Shown piece after piece: positions 1-13,959 of a DNA stretch of 64,000 nt. This stretch comes from Allium sativum. Its lineage: Eukaryota > Streptophyta > Magnoliopsida > Asparagales > Amaryllidaceae. Positions within the stretch are counted from its first letter, which is position 1; the number at the start of each line of letters is the position of its first letter. Position numbers and translations under genes: made by a program. The DNA lies in NCBI GenBank assembly GCA_030737875.1, contig CM060912.1, positions 881,167,199-881,231,198 on the forward strand, given 5' to 3'. The notes beneath the pieces were generated by a model. It made no database searches. It was given only the letters and a program-made list of their open reading frames with translations, and was not told the DNA's origin.

Positions 1-2264
1 CGTTTATATAAAAATATAAACGAGGCAGAGTTAGTGAGTTTACTCACCTTGATTTGCAATTGACGGTTTTGCTTTTATTTCATTTTAAAATCAAATGAGT
101 GTTTGATTTTATTATGAAATTTTAGTTGATTCAAGTCTCAGCTACGTTAGTTCCACAATGTAGATTTCTTCGTTATGATCCCAATGTAATCGGTTCCATC
201 CGATTCTGATATCATATGCGTAGGTTATTAAGATTAAAATATTTGATCAACTAAAATGGTATTAAATTGTTAATGATAGTTGTTACCTAATCAATTACCC
301 CTTAGTGATACCTATGCCGTTCACCATGCTATTAAAGTACTTCCCCTTTTGTATACACGAAGCAAGTTGCTAGTAAAGAAATCCAATCGTTTGTCCCCTT
401 GCGTTTTGAATGCAACGGCTCCTTCATGATTTCGAACCACCTCAGTTCCCTTACAGTCACCATTATCACTTGTTTGTAACTGTTCCTCCCAAAAATGCAT
501 GCAAGTGCAATACCATACGTCAATCCAATAGCACAAATTCAATGCTTAATTACCTTTTTATAAGCATCTCCCTAATCACTGTTAGAACTATTCCACCTTA
601 TTTCACGTCTATAACCAAAACCCCATAACTTCTTCACCATAACTCCACTCCACCACAAATCACATCTCCTGCAATATACACAAACGCTCACCTTCATATA
701 ACTACAATATTTAAAACAACCTGAAGCATTTCTCTGTTTAAAGCCATTCCTCCCCTTGTAACAACTCACGCAAGCCCTTTTCCCCATTTCAGTAAATTCC
801 ATAACTTCCTAGTTCAACGTTACTGCATCACACCATATCTTATAACTATAATCCACATTATAAACTTCCTTTCCTCTCCTTAGGTAATGTTCTTGCCTGA
901 AACCAACTACACAAACCGAGTTTCTCATTCCGCAACCCCTCACCCATCAATATATGATCAAACTCCAACTTTTTCTGCACCTTTCTTTCTCCAAACTTTC
1001 ACTTTACTATATTCTTCGGTCATCACTGGTTCGTGGGGCGTCAGCCCTAGTGCTGCCGGAGATTTTTGAACACCATCAAGTTGTATGAAAAACATACGAT
1101 ACTAAAGCTTATTTTCTTGTGAATCCAACAATATTCATTTTGTGAATTTTAGCGGAGGATTTTAATTTGTAAATCATGATTAATTTCAGATATTGTTCGT
1201 GAATGTTGCGGCAAAAATAGATGCGAGAGGAGTATGAGGAAAATAGGGGTCTGAGGTTGAGATTTATAGAAAGTATTATTATTATTTTTGTTGGATTTTT
1301 GAAGTTTGACCTCTTTCATGTTTTATTTTGGATCTCAGAAACGCGAAATGAGGAGAGGAACGGTATTTAAAGGACAAGCAGCTTGGGGTCACGAAACTGT
1401 AATGGCTTGGGACATACGGTTCTCAATTCCTTGGCAAGCACGGATTAAAGATGTGTAGTGCACGCTACTGTAATACTTGGCAATTTTTTTTAAGGAATAT
1501 GTTTATTTTATAATTCTATTCTAAGTAAACACTTATGGACAAGCTGATCAGTCGATGACGGACAAGGAAATTTGGACATCCAAGCTTTAATGACTAATTT
1601 TCTTTTCCATTCTTACATTCTTGCATTTACTACCATTTCTTCTCAATGTATTATTTAGTGTACCATGCGTTCCAGGTCATATTACTTGATGTACTACTTT
1701 TATACTTAGCATACTTATTATGAAATTTTTTATTCACATATGAATAGCTATGAACAAAAATAATAATATCATTAAGCCGAATATTTTGCTACGATCACAA
1801 AAATATAATAATATAGACAAGTTAACTTATATTGTGATATCCCAAGACGTTGATATAGGGTGTAAAATACTTCGAATAAAAAGTTGCTTATTTTTCAAAA
1901 TAAAAATTTCAGAAAAATTCTATAAATTAAATTATGACTACGCCTCAAAAATCTTGCAATAATAATCTATTTCAGATTTAAAAAAATTAATTTTGTTATA
2001 ATCCGATATTGTTTGGAAATTAAATTGAATCAATTTCAAAATAAACAAATAAAATGTATATCCAATATGAATATATAGATGTAGCTTCAAATAATCTAAT
2101 TTGAATTTATGAATCAATATTTCAAATTAAAACAACATTCATATTAATTAAAATTGATTCATTTATTTAATAAATCGTTAAAAAATCCTTTTTAAATTAT
2201 CAACACAACATTTAAAACCAATTTAAATATTCAAAATTAAATGGCTAAAAATCCGGGTCGTTAC
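1..2264 (-). repeat. Old LTR fragment G, cut by the window start
   Basis: AT-rich sequence with no credible coding region. It ends in GGGTCGTTACA, which looks like a plant LTR terminus and is nearly the reverse complement of the TGAAACGACCC start of fragment F2. No polypurine tract follows, so this is the outer edge of an LTR. Bases 1-230 resemble part of LTR E (about 8575-8765): both have a minus-strand donor-like GGTGAGTAAAC or TGTGAGTAAAT, followed by a gatccca...ctgatatcatatgcg block. The rest of the element lies left of the window. Short ORFs here are random. Confidence 0.45.
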
Positions 2265-5065
2265 AATAGTAAATTCCAAATCATATTCTTCACTTTTAAT
2301 TGGGTTAAAGAATAAATGTTTTTAAAACACCGTTCACTATAAACCCAAAAATCCAATTTCAATTCAATTTCCAATTAAATGTTAATTAATTTGGAAAACT
2401 TTTCTAAATCTTAATTAAAGATTTATTTTTTTCTGAACTGGGTTTAAGAATAGTGTTAATAAATACGCCATTCACGAAAAACCCAAAATCCAATTTGATA
2501 TCAAATACAAGGCTCTGAATAGAAATTATATCGGCTTATACTCAATATCAAATTCTGAAACCAATGGATATGGTAATGGGAATAACGATATCGGTATCTT
2601 CCAAATTTCTTAACAATATCTGTATAATCACGGAATCCAACATCGAAATATTCTAAAAATTATTTCCATTCAAATCCATTCCAATTCATACGTTGGGAAA
2701 TTCTAGTTTTTTCAAACCACTTTTTAATCCAATTTATTATTTCTAAAAATAATTGGATTATAATTCTAGGTATTAACTAGTTTATTCAGATAAAAATATC
2801 TTTTGTCTTTTCAAATATGGAATTTTTCATCTAAAATCTTTCCAAATCATTTATTATGGATTTACACAATTTTTCCATATTTTTAATAATTTTGTTAAGA
2901 CCCGTATAGTCGGTTTCCAATAACGGCCACCGAACTGCATCCATCGCGACCTTTTCTGATATTGATTTGGATATATTTCAAAATCTAACTATTAGATTTC
3001 AGATCTCTTATATTCATTGGAAAGCTCTTTTCGATAGGAACCAAACGGTTCCAGTTTTAGGAGAATCCGACGGTCGGAACTCCAGTTACATCAATTTGAA
3101 GTCAATGGTCAAAATTCGTGAACGGTCGTTGCGCGGCCCATTCTATTCAAGCCATTTAACATATATAATATATTTCATCGATTTCCATTTAAAATGTATT
3201 TTATAAATTCGCTTTTAAATGATTCCAATTTCATTTTCAATTTAAATTAAAATTGTATTTTCCATATCGTTATAATATTAAAATGATAATATTTTCAAAA
3301 TATCAGATTTTGAAATAAATTCTTTTCGATATTCATTATAAAATGAATAAAATTGATCGATAAACCCGTTCGAGTTAAAATAACGTATATTAACTTAACT
3401 TGGCTTCAAATACTTCAATATTTTTGTGTCCATCCAAAATCGGACATCAAAATCATATTTTAATTATTCACTGAATATTATTTTAAAATATTCGTTATTT
3501 CTAAATCGAAATCAGACCCAATCAATTACCATATGATTTTATTTATATGGAGTTCATACATCACATGTATTTAAAAATAGTGTTAAACAACTAGTAAACA
3601 ACCAATCCACATCCAGAGTAAAATTTACTACTGTATAAGCATTAAATAATTAAATAATGCTTATCACGGTCTATCGATCGATCAATTGACATATAATTAA
3701 ATTCAGGGGAGATGTGAATAAGTTATCATCCCCAGACCCGTGTGGGGTTGTCAAACAACAACAGTTTATTTAAATAAATTATGGGTTAAAAAATTTAACT
3801 ACTTCTAATTCGGTTTGTATTATTTTTCTAATTAGCCAATTTTCACTATTTAAAATTAAAAATAGATATTAATAATTTAATTTCAACTACCACATTAATG
3901 TTAACATTATTTTTAATATGTTAAACATTTCAGCAACACAATCAACACACAATGCAGTCAATTAAATCGTCTATGGTTCCGTACGAAAAGATATTGTAGT
4001 TTAATACATTGTATAATTAAATATGTAATTAACAAAATTAATTAAATTATCTTAACCAAAATTTTCCCATTGTCTTCCTTTAACCACTCGTAACAGGAAA
4101 TCAACCCAAAATGTTGTGACCTAGGGCTTCAAATTGCGGCCACCAGACATTGCCAGAATTCAATCAACCCACGCCACGCTGATCGCCTCCGCATCGCCAC
4201 CAAGCTGTTGGAGCACCTCCCTGTTCGATCCCCATCTGCGCTCCAAAATCCAGTTCGAACGAGTGCTTCTTGAGATCGAAAATCATGAAATCCACTTCAA
4301 AGAAATACATCATACCCATATAGAATTGTAGGTGCTGAAATTCTCTTCGATTTGGCTTTAGAAAGTATTAGATAATTTAGGGTAGACTAAACAGAATTTG
4401 AAGAAGAAATACAGGGCAATTATGTCCATTCATTGAGAGGCTGGCGGCTTGTTTCAGAAATGAATGATGAGGATTTCGGATTTTTATATATATTTAACTT
4501 TTAATATTATTTTATTTGCAAAATTAGATTTTCACATACGAACTCCAAACCAAACCCAACGACTATCGCCCTTAGCCAAATACCCCCATTCCGAACACAA
4601 TGGTATATGTTTCGTAAGCCAATTCAACAATTTCGATTAGTTTATATCAAAATTAAAATATAAATTAATATAACGGTCGATATTAAATTTGAACGTACAT
4701 TTTAATTAAGCAGGGCCACATACTGAATCCAAAAATTACAGAAAAATAAATTTAGCTATGTTTTGACGATACAGTCCTAACAAAACTAATTTAGTCGAAT
4801 TTGGAGACTGTTTGAAAAATGACCCTTTTTCTGGTCGATTAAATTCAAACTGAAATTTCAAAACACGTTTAAATTTACCACGCTCACATATTAACTCAAA
4901 AAATTATGAAATTTGAAACCTAACTATAATTTGACATTCTGGATCCAACAAAAGTGGTTTAATAGAAAATGGCTATTTTTAAGGGCTATATATTATATTA
5001 AAATATATAAAAATTCCATAGCGACTATTTTAAATTTTAAACTGGACATAAATTTCAATTCATAT
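2265..5065 (-). repeat. Decayed LTR sequence related to fragments E and F
   Basis: No gene is visible. Bases 2290-2660 are clearly similar to 15580-16266: the same order of a gggtttaagaa block, a cattcacga block, and a gatatcaaat/aaggctct block ending in catcgaaatat. Bases 4700-5060 resemble part of LTR E (about 9600-10110, the tttgacatt...ggatc...aacaaaa block and the agcgac block). This is therefore old LTR sequence into which E probably inserted at 5066. The fragment boundaries are uncertain. Confidence 0.4.
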
Positions 5066-8000
5066 TGTAACGGCCGGAAATTTTCGACTCCTCGAGAGTC
5101 GAAAATTCCGCGACGTTAGTGAAAGAAAGTAGAGGGTGAGGAAGAAAAGATAGAACTAATAGAATAGAAGAAGAAGAAGAACTTACATCATCAGAGTAAA
5201 CACGAATCTCACAGCGGAACGAATAAAATATAACATAACTTTGAAATACAAATCAGTACTTGTATATACATACCATTTCAAAGTACAACACTTAACAACA
5301 CAACAGAATAATAATAGCTATAATCCTGAAGCCTCCTGCTCCAAGCTCTCCAAGTGTATCTGTAAAATCCCGACTACTTGACTGCCCGTACAAATTTAGG
5401 CACCCAAGAGTTTAGGGAAAACAAACAAAATAAACTCGTCATGGGACTGGTGTGAATAAAACTCCAACACTTGGTTAAATAAAGGATATCTTTCTGATAT
5501 TATAATAATGTCTAAATACAAATAGATATCAATCTAGCAGAACGCTTGCATCTCACGTTCCATATACATAGTATACAAATAAACCGTGAGCGCTTATTAG
5601 AGATTGGATTCCAACAGACAAGGTATGGGAGCACCTTCCGATCAGTGTACTCTAGAGGAGATACACTAGGGTTCAACAAGAACGTCTTGCAACCCGGCCA
5701 CACATGACCGTCCACTCATTTAGCTTGAGTGTAACGAATATATTATCACCGATGGTTGGGATCAGCAACCATCCTTCCCGATAAGGGACATCATTGAAAT
5801 AGATTATAAAGAAGTACAATTGAATATTCTTTAGATGGTGATAATACACCCTTCTTGGGTATGGCCCAACTAGCCATGCTGCCTAGCCCAACTTCTGTTA
5901 TTTCCGGGTTGTGAGGTTTTGAGGTCACGTTTATCAATTTGACAGAATATTTCTTCAATTACTTTGAATGCCACATCGTCATACCCGCCAAATCATTATC
6001 GATTTCTCAAGGCATCACGGGTATAAAAGCTAAGAGAAACGAATTTCTCAGCCACCAACGTAATACGTTTAAAGAGATCAACATATATGATTCGTTAAGA
6101 ATACTTTGTCAGACACTCGTTCATATACGTTGTTCTGGGACTGAATAAACCGAAGGCACTATTCATTGAATCCATCCTACCTAGGCTTTTCACAATAGCC
6201 CTTGCACTTCACTCCGTCTTCAATTATCTTCAGCGTACTTGATTCACAACGCTTATGCTAATCCGGAGTGGTTCTTTGGATAATAATCCAACCGGTCTCT
6301 CCATATTTACAACGTAAATATGGTCAAAACTTTGATAGTCTGTGATTCAACTATCAAATGAAAACATGTCGGTGTACAAACAACGATCTTTTTTCCAAAT
6401 GGAAATTCGATCGATCAATCATCATATGTTCATATTTCCTTATTTCATATATTTAGAAAATATATGTTATTAATCATTGGAAAACATTTCCATAGCTTAT
6501 TTTCACATCACTATTATTTCGCAACTGTCAGTCCCTAACTGTAACTAGTATGAGAACAATTCTCTAAGTATCAATCCGGAAGGTCGAAACCAACATCAGA
6601 TCGTCACTTAGAAAACCGTTCAACTTACCCTCTCCAGTCAGTTTCTGAATTTGCTTAACTCTATTTCTTAAATTCTTATCATGAAAACATTTCATTTTCT
6701 ATGTTTAGAAAACATATCTGACTATATTTGGAAAATGTTTTCCAAAACTCATTTACGGATTTCCAATGAACGTTGTATAAAACATCGTTTCGCTTAATCC
6801 ATTTATCGCTTATTCCTTAACTTTATTCCTAATCAACCTTTTAGATCGAACCACAACTATTCCTTTGTCAATTCTGAAGTCAATCAAGTTGGGGTAGAAC
6901 TACCTCTCAGACCTTAACTGAACAACACTTCTAACCTTGAAAATAGGCAAAGTGCGTTTTAAATTCCTTTAACTAACTTCCTTACTTAACCTTTCTATCG
7001 AATAACTATATTCGATTTACTCTTCGACTAACTCCTTTGGATTAACTAACTTCGAATAACTCCTTTGGATTAACTAACTTCGAATAACTCCTTTGGATTA
7101 ACTAACTTCGAATAACTCCTTTGGATTAACTAACTTCGAATAACCAATATTCGATAACTACTCTTCGAATAAATAATATTCGGTAACTCTTCTCAAATGA
7201 ATAACATTTGATTTCTCCACTCGAATAAACTATATTCGATTACTCTTCCCTCGAATACACTATATTCGATAACTCTACTTCGAATAAGTGATATTCGACA
7301 ACTCTACTCGATTAACTCCACTTGGACTCTAACCGGTTAACTCAACTGGTCAACTCTAATTGATCAACTCTAACTGGTCAACTTTAACTGGTCAACTTTA
7401 ACTGGTCAACTCTAACTGTTTATCTTTATTTGGTAAACTTTAACTGGTCAACTCTAACTGAGTAACTCTAACTGGTTAACTCTAACTGGTCAACTCTAAC
7501 TGGTCAACTCTAACTGAGTAACTCTAATTGATCAACTCTAACTGGTCAACTTTAACTGGTCAACTTTAACTGGTCAACTCTAACTGTTTATCTTTAACTG
7601 GTAAACTTTAACTGGTTAACTCAAATGGTTTAACCTAACTTGATTTACTTGTCTCGATTAACTGAACTAATCCACTTAGTTTAACTTAGTTAATTCACTT
7701 TGATTAACTCTAACCGATTTACTTAGTTTAACTCAGCTAATTCACTTTGATTAACCGAACTAATTTACTTCGATTAACTAATTAGTTTAACTTGACTAAT
7801 TCACTTAGTTTGACGCAACTAATTCACTTTGATTTACAAATTAGTTTAACTTAACTAAGTCACTTAGTTTGACGCAACTAATTCACTTTGATTTACCAAT
7901 TAGTTTAACTTAACTAATTCACTTCGATTAACCGCTTAGTTTATCTTAACTAATTTACTTTGGTTAACTTAACCAATTACTTTGATTAACTCGAATAACT

Positions 8001-10713
8001 CGCTTTGGTTAACTTAACCAATTACTTTGATTAACTCGACTAACTTGCTTTGGTTAACCTAACAAATTACTTTGTTTAACTCGACTAACTTGCTTTGGTT
8101 AACCTAACCAATTACTTTGTTTAACTCGACAAACTTTGCTTTGGTTAACCTAACCAATTACTTTGTTTAATCCTTTTATCACACTCTGGTATTTCTTATG
8201 GTTTTTAACACATCACCTAACAACGATGAATAACGTCCAACCACACGTAATCACAACAGATTATATACATCACATTTATATATCACAATACATAAATCAC
8301 AGTTTAAATAACTGTTGAGGAATCCAGTTGGATTCCTCCAACCTGTTTCCCTGCATCCACAGATGTTAAACAACACCAGTATAATATTCTGATAAACAGA
8401 ATCAACATATAACTATTTGACGGTTTATATATATATATATACATACGTAAATATATATATATATAATCTCTACTAACTGACTAGTAGTTCAAGCAAACAT
8501 TCAACACACAGTCAAACAGATAATATTTTAACAGTTCTAAGAATACAACGTGAAAATAAAACTGTTTAGAGTTTGTGAGATTTACTCACATTTGCGCGTT
8601 AACCGTTAAATAACGGTTTGCGTTATTTGATTCAGTTGGACAATTTATTTCGCCATAAATTGTAACGAGCTCGGATTCACTCCCAGTCAGTCTCATTTTG
8701 TTGCTCCCTTCCATACGATCCCAACGGATCTTGTTTCGTCAAGTTCTGATAACGTATGCAACCATAATGATTTATACAAGTTTCTATACTATTTTAAATT
8801 AAAATTAAACTACATAAACATTGATTGGGCTTTAACCTTATTCACTTGGCCCATCATCCCTCCTTAAAACCCAGAACCGTGTGTCTTCCTCCCCAAAATA
8901 CTTCGTTACTTCCTGAAATCCGAAAATACCCATTCCCCTTTGACCGCTCGTTTGACCTCCCACCAACACCTCTTCGACCACCAACCCCTGTCATCGACTT
9001 CACCAATGTGCTCCACCACTCGAGGACATCCTCCTGAGCACCAACATCATCACCCCGCAACACCCTCCAAAAATCCATCCTGCTGCTTACTCGACTCCTA
9101 CCACCGCTGCAATTCAACCCAGGCCACTGGAGTCCATTCCGTCGCCACCTACAGATGCGTCAGGCCTCTCCAAGTCCGCCTGCTACCTCGCTTTGGACCA
9201 AAGTTCACCCTGTCGATGTTGAACTCCAGCCCTAGCTGCCGAGACCTACATCGCTGAACTCAAAATAGCTTTCGTACTCTACAAAACTCTGACCAGATTG
9301 AAGCTCCTTTGCTTGTGAATTTGAATATCAAATCTTTGTAATTTATAGTAATTTTCTTGTTTTGATTTTGATTTTTACTTTGGGAAAGTTGTTTGCTGTG
9401 ATGGTTTATACGCCTAATATAGGCTTGAATGGGTTAGGTAAGGTTTGTGGTGGAGATCGAAGGCCGTGTGGCCTGTGCGGAACCTCAGAAAATGGGAGGG
9501 ATATTTTCAATTTGATTTTTTTGTATTTATTTTATCGATTTCCTCCTTGTACCTGCCTTCTAAAAATCCCAGTGATTACATACGATACCTAAAAATCACC
9601 AAACTGGACATGTAGCTAGAGTTCGCCGTTTCGGTCCCAACGAAACTGGTTTCGTCGAATTCCGACTCCGTATGCTCACACAGCGTATTTTTAACTGTCA
9701 AAATACTGACTGTTTCTCACTCTAAAAATCCGTACGACCACACAGTGACTCTAAAAATCACGAAACTGGAAATCTAACAACAATTTGACATTGCGGATCT
9801 AACAAAACTAGTTTCGTCGAATTCCGACTTCGTTTGCAAAAGTGGCTATTTTTAACGTTCTAAATAACCTATTTAAATATATAAATATATTTAAATATAA
9901 AAATTAAATTAAATATAAATAAATTTATATTATCGTATATATTCACATATGATATCGTACAGCTCCGGAATATCATATCAGAATATACAGTTTGATATTT
10001 CAGATTCCAGATTATCCCGTTATTCAGTTTATACTGAAAGTCTCTTTTATAACGTATATAAAGCATCGCAAATTATAAAGGAATTCCACAGCGACTTTTT
10101 ATGAAATTTGATTTGGACGTACATCAAAATCTACACGACGAAATCCCGATTTTTAACTTCCACTAGAAAGATATACTCCACCAGCTCCACCCGTTTCTTG
10201 TTTCACAGAAATCCGGCTTAAAATGAATCATGTACATTCAGTTGAAGTTCAAATCGCCAAATTGCGAACTGCCGCGACGTTTCAGGTTCGTTTTAATTAT
10301 AATTATAAATTATAAGTTTGAACGTTGTACTTTAAGTTATCGATATCGCCAAATCGATATATAAATCATTAAATAAATTAATTATTCGACAGCTAACGAA
10401 ACGCGCCATTACACATATTATGAAATCTGAAATTTTCACATCCATTAGAAAGATAAAACTAAACAGATTTAAATATTTCTGGTTTTGCTGAAATCCGATT
10501 TATTTTGAATTCTGTACATTCATTTGAAATTTAAAATCGAATTTTCAAACTACCGTGCCATTTTAGGTTCGTTATATAATTGAAATAAATTTGTATGTTA
10601 TAACTTCATTTTAATTAAATTTTAAATCGTTAAATCATTTTAAATATTCAAAGTCCATTAAAATAGCAAAAATAAAAAAAATTAAATTGGTTTAGAAATT
10701 ACGGGTTGTTACA
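5066..10713 (-). repeat. Long LTR E (about 5.6 kb)
   Basis: Starts TGTAACGG and ends GGGTTGTTACA. The end is followed at once by a pyrimidine run (a polypurine tract on the minus strand) and a small hairpin, exactly as in elements A-D. The block tcatgggactggtgtga near 5440 matches the matching part of fragments F1 and F2, and a donor-like TGTGAGTAAAT lies near 8590. It is far longer than the other LTRs, partly because of the minisatellite at 7025-8175. I could not find its partner LTR: the LTR beyond the following internal stub starts differently (TGAGACGACCC). The left boundary, or the whole pairing, may therefore be wrong. Confidence 0.5.
7025..8175. repeat. Composite minisatellite built on TTAACT/GGTTAA
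   Basis: Three successive arrays share a TTAACT-like core. First come about four 28-base units containing AACTTCGAATAACTCC. Next come 14-15-base units of the type TAACTGGTCAACTC (about 7325-7625). Last come longer units (about 45 bases) containing CTTTGGTTAACCTAACC (about 7930-8175). It lies inside LTR E in the slot where the other LTR families carry their own tandem repeats. No coding potential. Confidence 0.85.
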
Positions 10714-11769
10714 ATCTCCCCCTCTTAAAATCTTTTCGTCCTCGAAAAGGAACGGAGCTGAAAGTTGTTTAACTAACCAACTCAACTTTCTTTCTGGCTT
10801 TCATTCTTCAACTTTTTAGTTTCTAAGAATTTTCTAATTTCTCAAAAATTTGGCTAATACCCTGAATTTTCAGAAAATTTCGCCATAACCTCCTTTGTAT
10901 GGGCTGATCGGTAAAATCGCAACTTGCCTCACACGGCCCTCATCAATCAAAAAGAAAAAGCCAAGCGACTTGCCAATTGGCTCATGAAATCATCAAGACC
11001 CAGTGAATACAATAAATATGTACCTATTTGTCGGGCATACAATTTTATTCCTCTTCTTAGCTTCCATGCTATGACCTGTTCAACATATATAGATGTACAT
11101 ATATCCAATTGCAATCAATTTTCAATTCAGTTTAATATTAATTCAATTTGTCTAAATTTACCCTTTCATTTATCTTATTGGTTTAATCATTCCAATATTT
11201 TAATTAGTTAAACTAATAATCATACAACACAACCATCAATCAATTAATTAATTAACTTTTCAATCATAGAGCTTTACATATTCTCCAAAAATCATATTTT
11301 TAGTGCCAAAACACAAATAATAAACTCTAAGTAAGTTTTGGTTCTCACACCAGTCAATTGGAAATATATATATATATCCACTATCGAAATTCGAACATAA
11401 ATACTAATGATGTAGCTATCATCATTAGATTCATCCCCGGGCGACTAGAGTGTAATTCTATATCTACCAGCATATTTCAGACTTCGTATATACGTTAGCA
11501 AGGCGTATATGCAAAATCTTCATATATTAGATTGTCCAAATTCAATATAAAATAAAATACTCAAATATGTATAATAAGATATAATTTTCAAAATTAATTT
11601 TGTTTTTAATAAATAAAACTCTTCAAACTCATTCTAGGGTATTACTAGCCCTATCTCTAACGAGTCGTTCTCATAGGATATTACTAATCCTATCTCTGAT
11701 GAATTCTTTCGTTTGCTTCTAATGTGCCTTGTTCTCCGAGCTTTGTAAACCAAAGCTCTGATACCAAAC
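10714..11769 (-). mobile_element. Collapsed internal region of an LTR element
   Basis: Begins with a polypurine tract (minus strand) and the hairpin CTTTTCG-loop-CGAAAAG at 10732-10749. It ends with a tRNA-Met primer-binding site just before an LTR start. A complete internal region should be 4-5 kb, so nearly all coding sequence has been deleted. No polyprotein motif is recognisable. The two flanking LTRs start differently (TGTAACGG and TGAGACGACCC), which suggests recombination between related elements, not one simple element. Confidence 0.5.
11755..11766 (-). other. Primer-binding site (initiator tRNA-Met)
   Basis: On the minus strand this reads TGGTATCAGAGC, the complement of the plant initiator tRNA-Met 3' end used to prime first-strand synthesis. 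It lies three bases from the LTR start TGAGACGACCC, the spacing seen in elements A-D. Confidence 0.8.
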
Positions 11770-13959
11770 TGAGACGACCCAAACTCCCCCTTATGGGAAA
11801 GCCTGGCTTGCTTTGAGAACACGATGCATCAGAACACAAACAATAGAACATTTCATTGCTAGTACAATAATTACATCAGAGTACAAGAATATAACAGAGT
11901 ATGAATTAATATTACACAACGGAAATAAATTAATATCAGATATTTAAAATACAAAGCAGCAGAAATTTAAAGGTATACATATAATGTATAGCGGAAAATA
12001 CATCAACAACACAATTGAATGAAATACACGGATGTAAAGCTTTCTGAATATAGCTCCAGCTGTAATCTAGGATCCTGGAAAGAGAAATATCTATGAAAAC
12101 CAAAACTACTAGCTGCCCTTGTGGAAAATATGGGAACCCAGAGTTTAGGTTAAAACAATAAACTCCGAGTCAGTCATGGGACTCGTGTGAGAAATAAAAT
12201 AGCTATTAGCTTTTATTTTAAAGTTAGGTAAATCATGGGACCACACTGTATGACATGGAACGGGTATATCCCCCATGAATACCATAAAACAAAACTCGCA
12301 ATGCTAAATAAAAGAAAAATGAAGCTACTATAAGACTCAGGTCCCATCACACAATGCAACGCAAGCCGGAGGATAGAGTTTTACCTTATAATAGTCAAAT
12401 ATGCTTGGTATGCAAAATTTCTCTTTTATTACTATAAGTGTATAGCGCATAAATCAACTTCGAAAGTAATGTATCAATCCTAGACGACATAATACCCCAT
12501 CCTATTATGTTGCCAAATATATAGGTAACAACAAAAACTGCAAAGCTCTTATTGGAAAGTTGGATTTCCATCATGATGGCTGCTGATTCGAAAGATCGAT
12601 CACGTAGAGCAATACTCTACGGCTTACGTCCAGGGCTTTGGAAAACACCGTAATGCACATCCGCTATATCATATAGGAATCGGGGGGTGTATCCTTATCC
12701 CTACTGGTGTAGGGGGGTGGGTGGACCACACCTAGCGTCAACTTGGTCGACAGAATCCGTGACAACCCTAATGGTGTATATCCTCATCTCAAAAGCATAC
12801 TGACCTAACTATCATTTCACCATCATACCTGTGTGAGGCTCGCGAATTAACGCTACATAAAGCTATTCTAATTAAAGCTATTCTTTTGATCATCATCCAC
12901 AAGGCTCTGCTTTTCAATAAAAGCCTTGATCCATGCATCTCAACATGTCACACTGTCAGTCCATACCATACCATTGATTTCTGCTTATATATAACCTCTA
13001 AGCTTGTACGTCTCAGAGAAGGGTGTTAAGCAAGAGAATAAATTCTCCTCCACCAAACAAATATATATTTAGCAGAGATCAACGAATACAACATAAAGGA
13101 ATACAACGTCAGACATATCATCCATTTGCAAGTCCGTTCTGGCTCTAAATGAAACCAGAGACACCTTATTCCTCGTCCCATATGTCCAATACAGGAAAGT
13201 GGCCCTTGCATATCCGGACAATCAACAAGTACGTCCGTACCACTGTAACCTCTCCCTGGGAGCTACCCTAATCAAGGGCATCAGTAGTAATTCATTCGAT
13301 GTGAAGATCGCCAGTCTTCAACCACCGTCATTAATATCTTCGACTTGTAGTCGTCGTATCAGCTATTCAGAATGGGTTAAACCTGGTCATTCTGAATAAC
13401 TCGCGTATCTTATAATCAAGTGCTATAAAAACACATCATACGCCTCACTCCAATCCAAAATATTTTTTTATTCAAATATTCTTTACATTGGGAATTATTC
13501 CTATAAATCTTATCAAAGATTTAATTCATTTTAACCTCTTGTTTAAATCTTCACTTGGAAACCATTTCAAAAGATTTTATATTATCTTTTCACAACTTTA
13601 AACAAGATTAAGGTTTATCAAACTAGTTGGGATTATCGAGCCTTACCGAAGTAATCATTTAATTTATTTTTCCAATCCCAACATATTTATCCCATGGAGA
13701 AGACTTGTAGTACTCCATATCCAACACCCACTATCTTATTGGTAAATTCAATTACCATTCAACGTTCAACTCTAATTAAAGATTTAACTATTGCATGAAG
13801 TAAAACTGATGCTACTCCATTTTCAAACATTTCTCAAATTTGGCAAATTTAATTACCACATTCATATTTCAATCTAAGTAAAGATTCATTAAAACTCCAA
13901 TTATTTTTATTCTCCAAAAATCATTATTTAATGATTATTCAAATTTAGGAAGTAAATAC
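11770..13959 (-). repeat. LTR fragment F1 (start TGAGACGACCC)
   Basis: Follows a primer-binding site, so this is the 5' LTR side of a minus-strand element. It aligns along much of its length with fragment F2. Shared blocks include the first 150 bases, ctgtaatctaggatcct, ccagagtttag, and gggattatcgagccttaccgaag. It stops in the middle of the alignable region, where F2 begins, so F2 appears to have inserted into it. Bases 12960-13430 are ordered differently from F2, showing internal rearrangement. No genes. Confidence 0.6.

Noticed and set aside
8854..9257. ORFs of 87 and 105 codons on opposite strands in LTR E
   Set aside because: A GC-richer patch open on both strands, with no recognisable domain, inside an LTR. 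Kept as non-coding, though it could be a captured host fragment.
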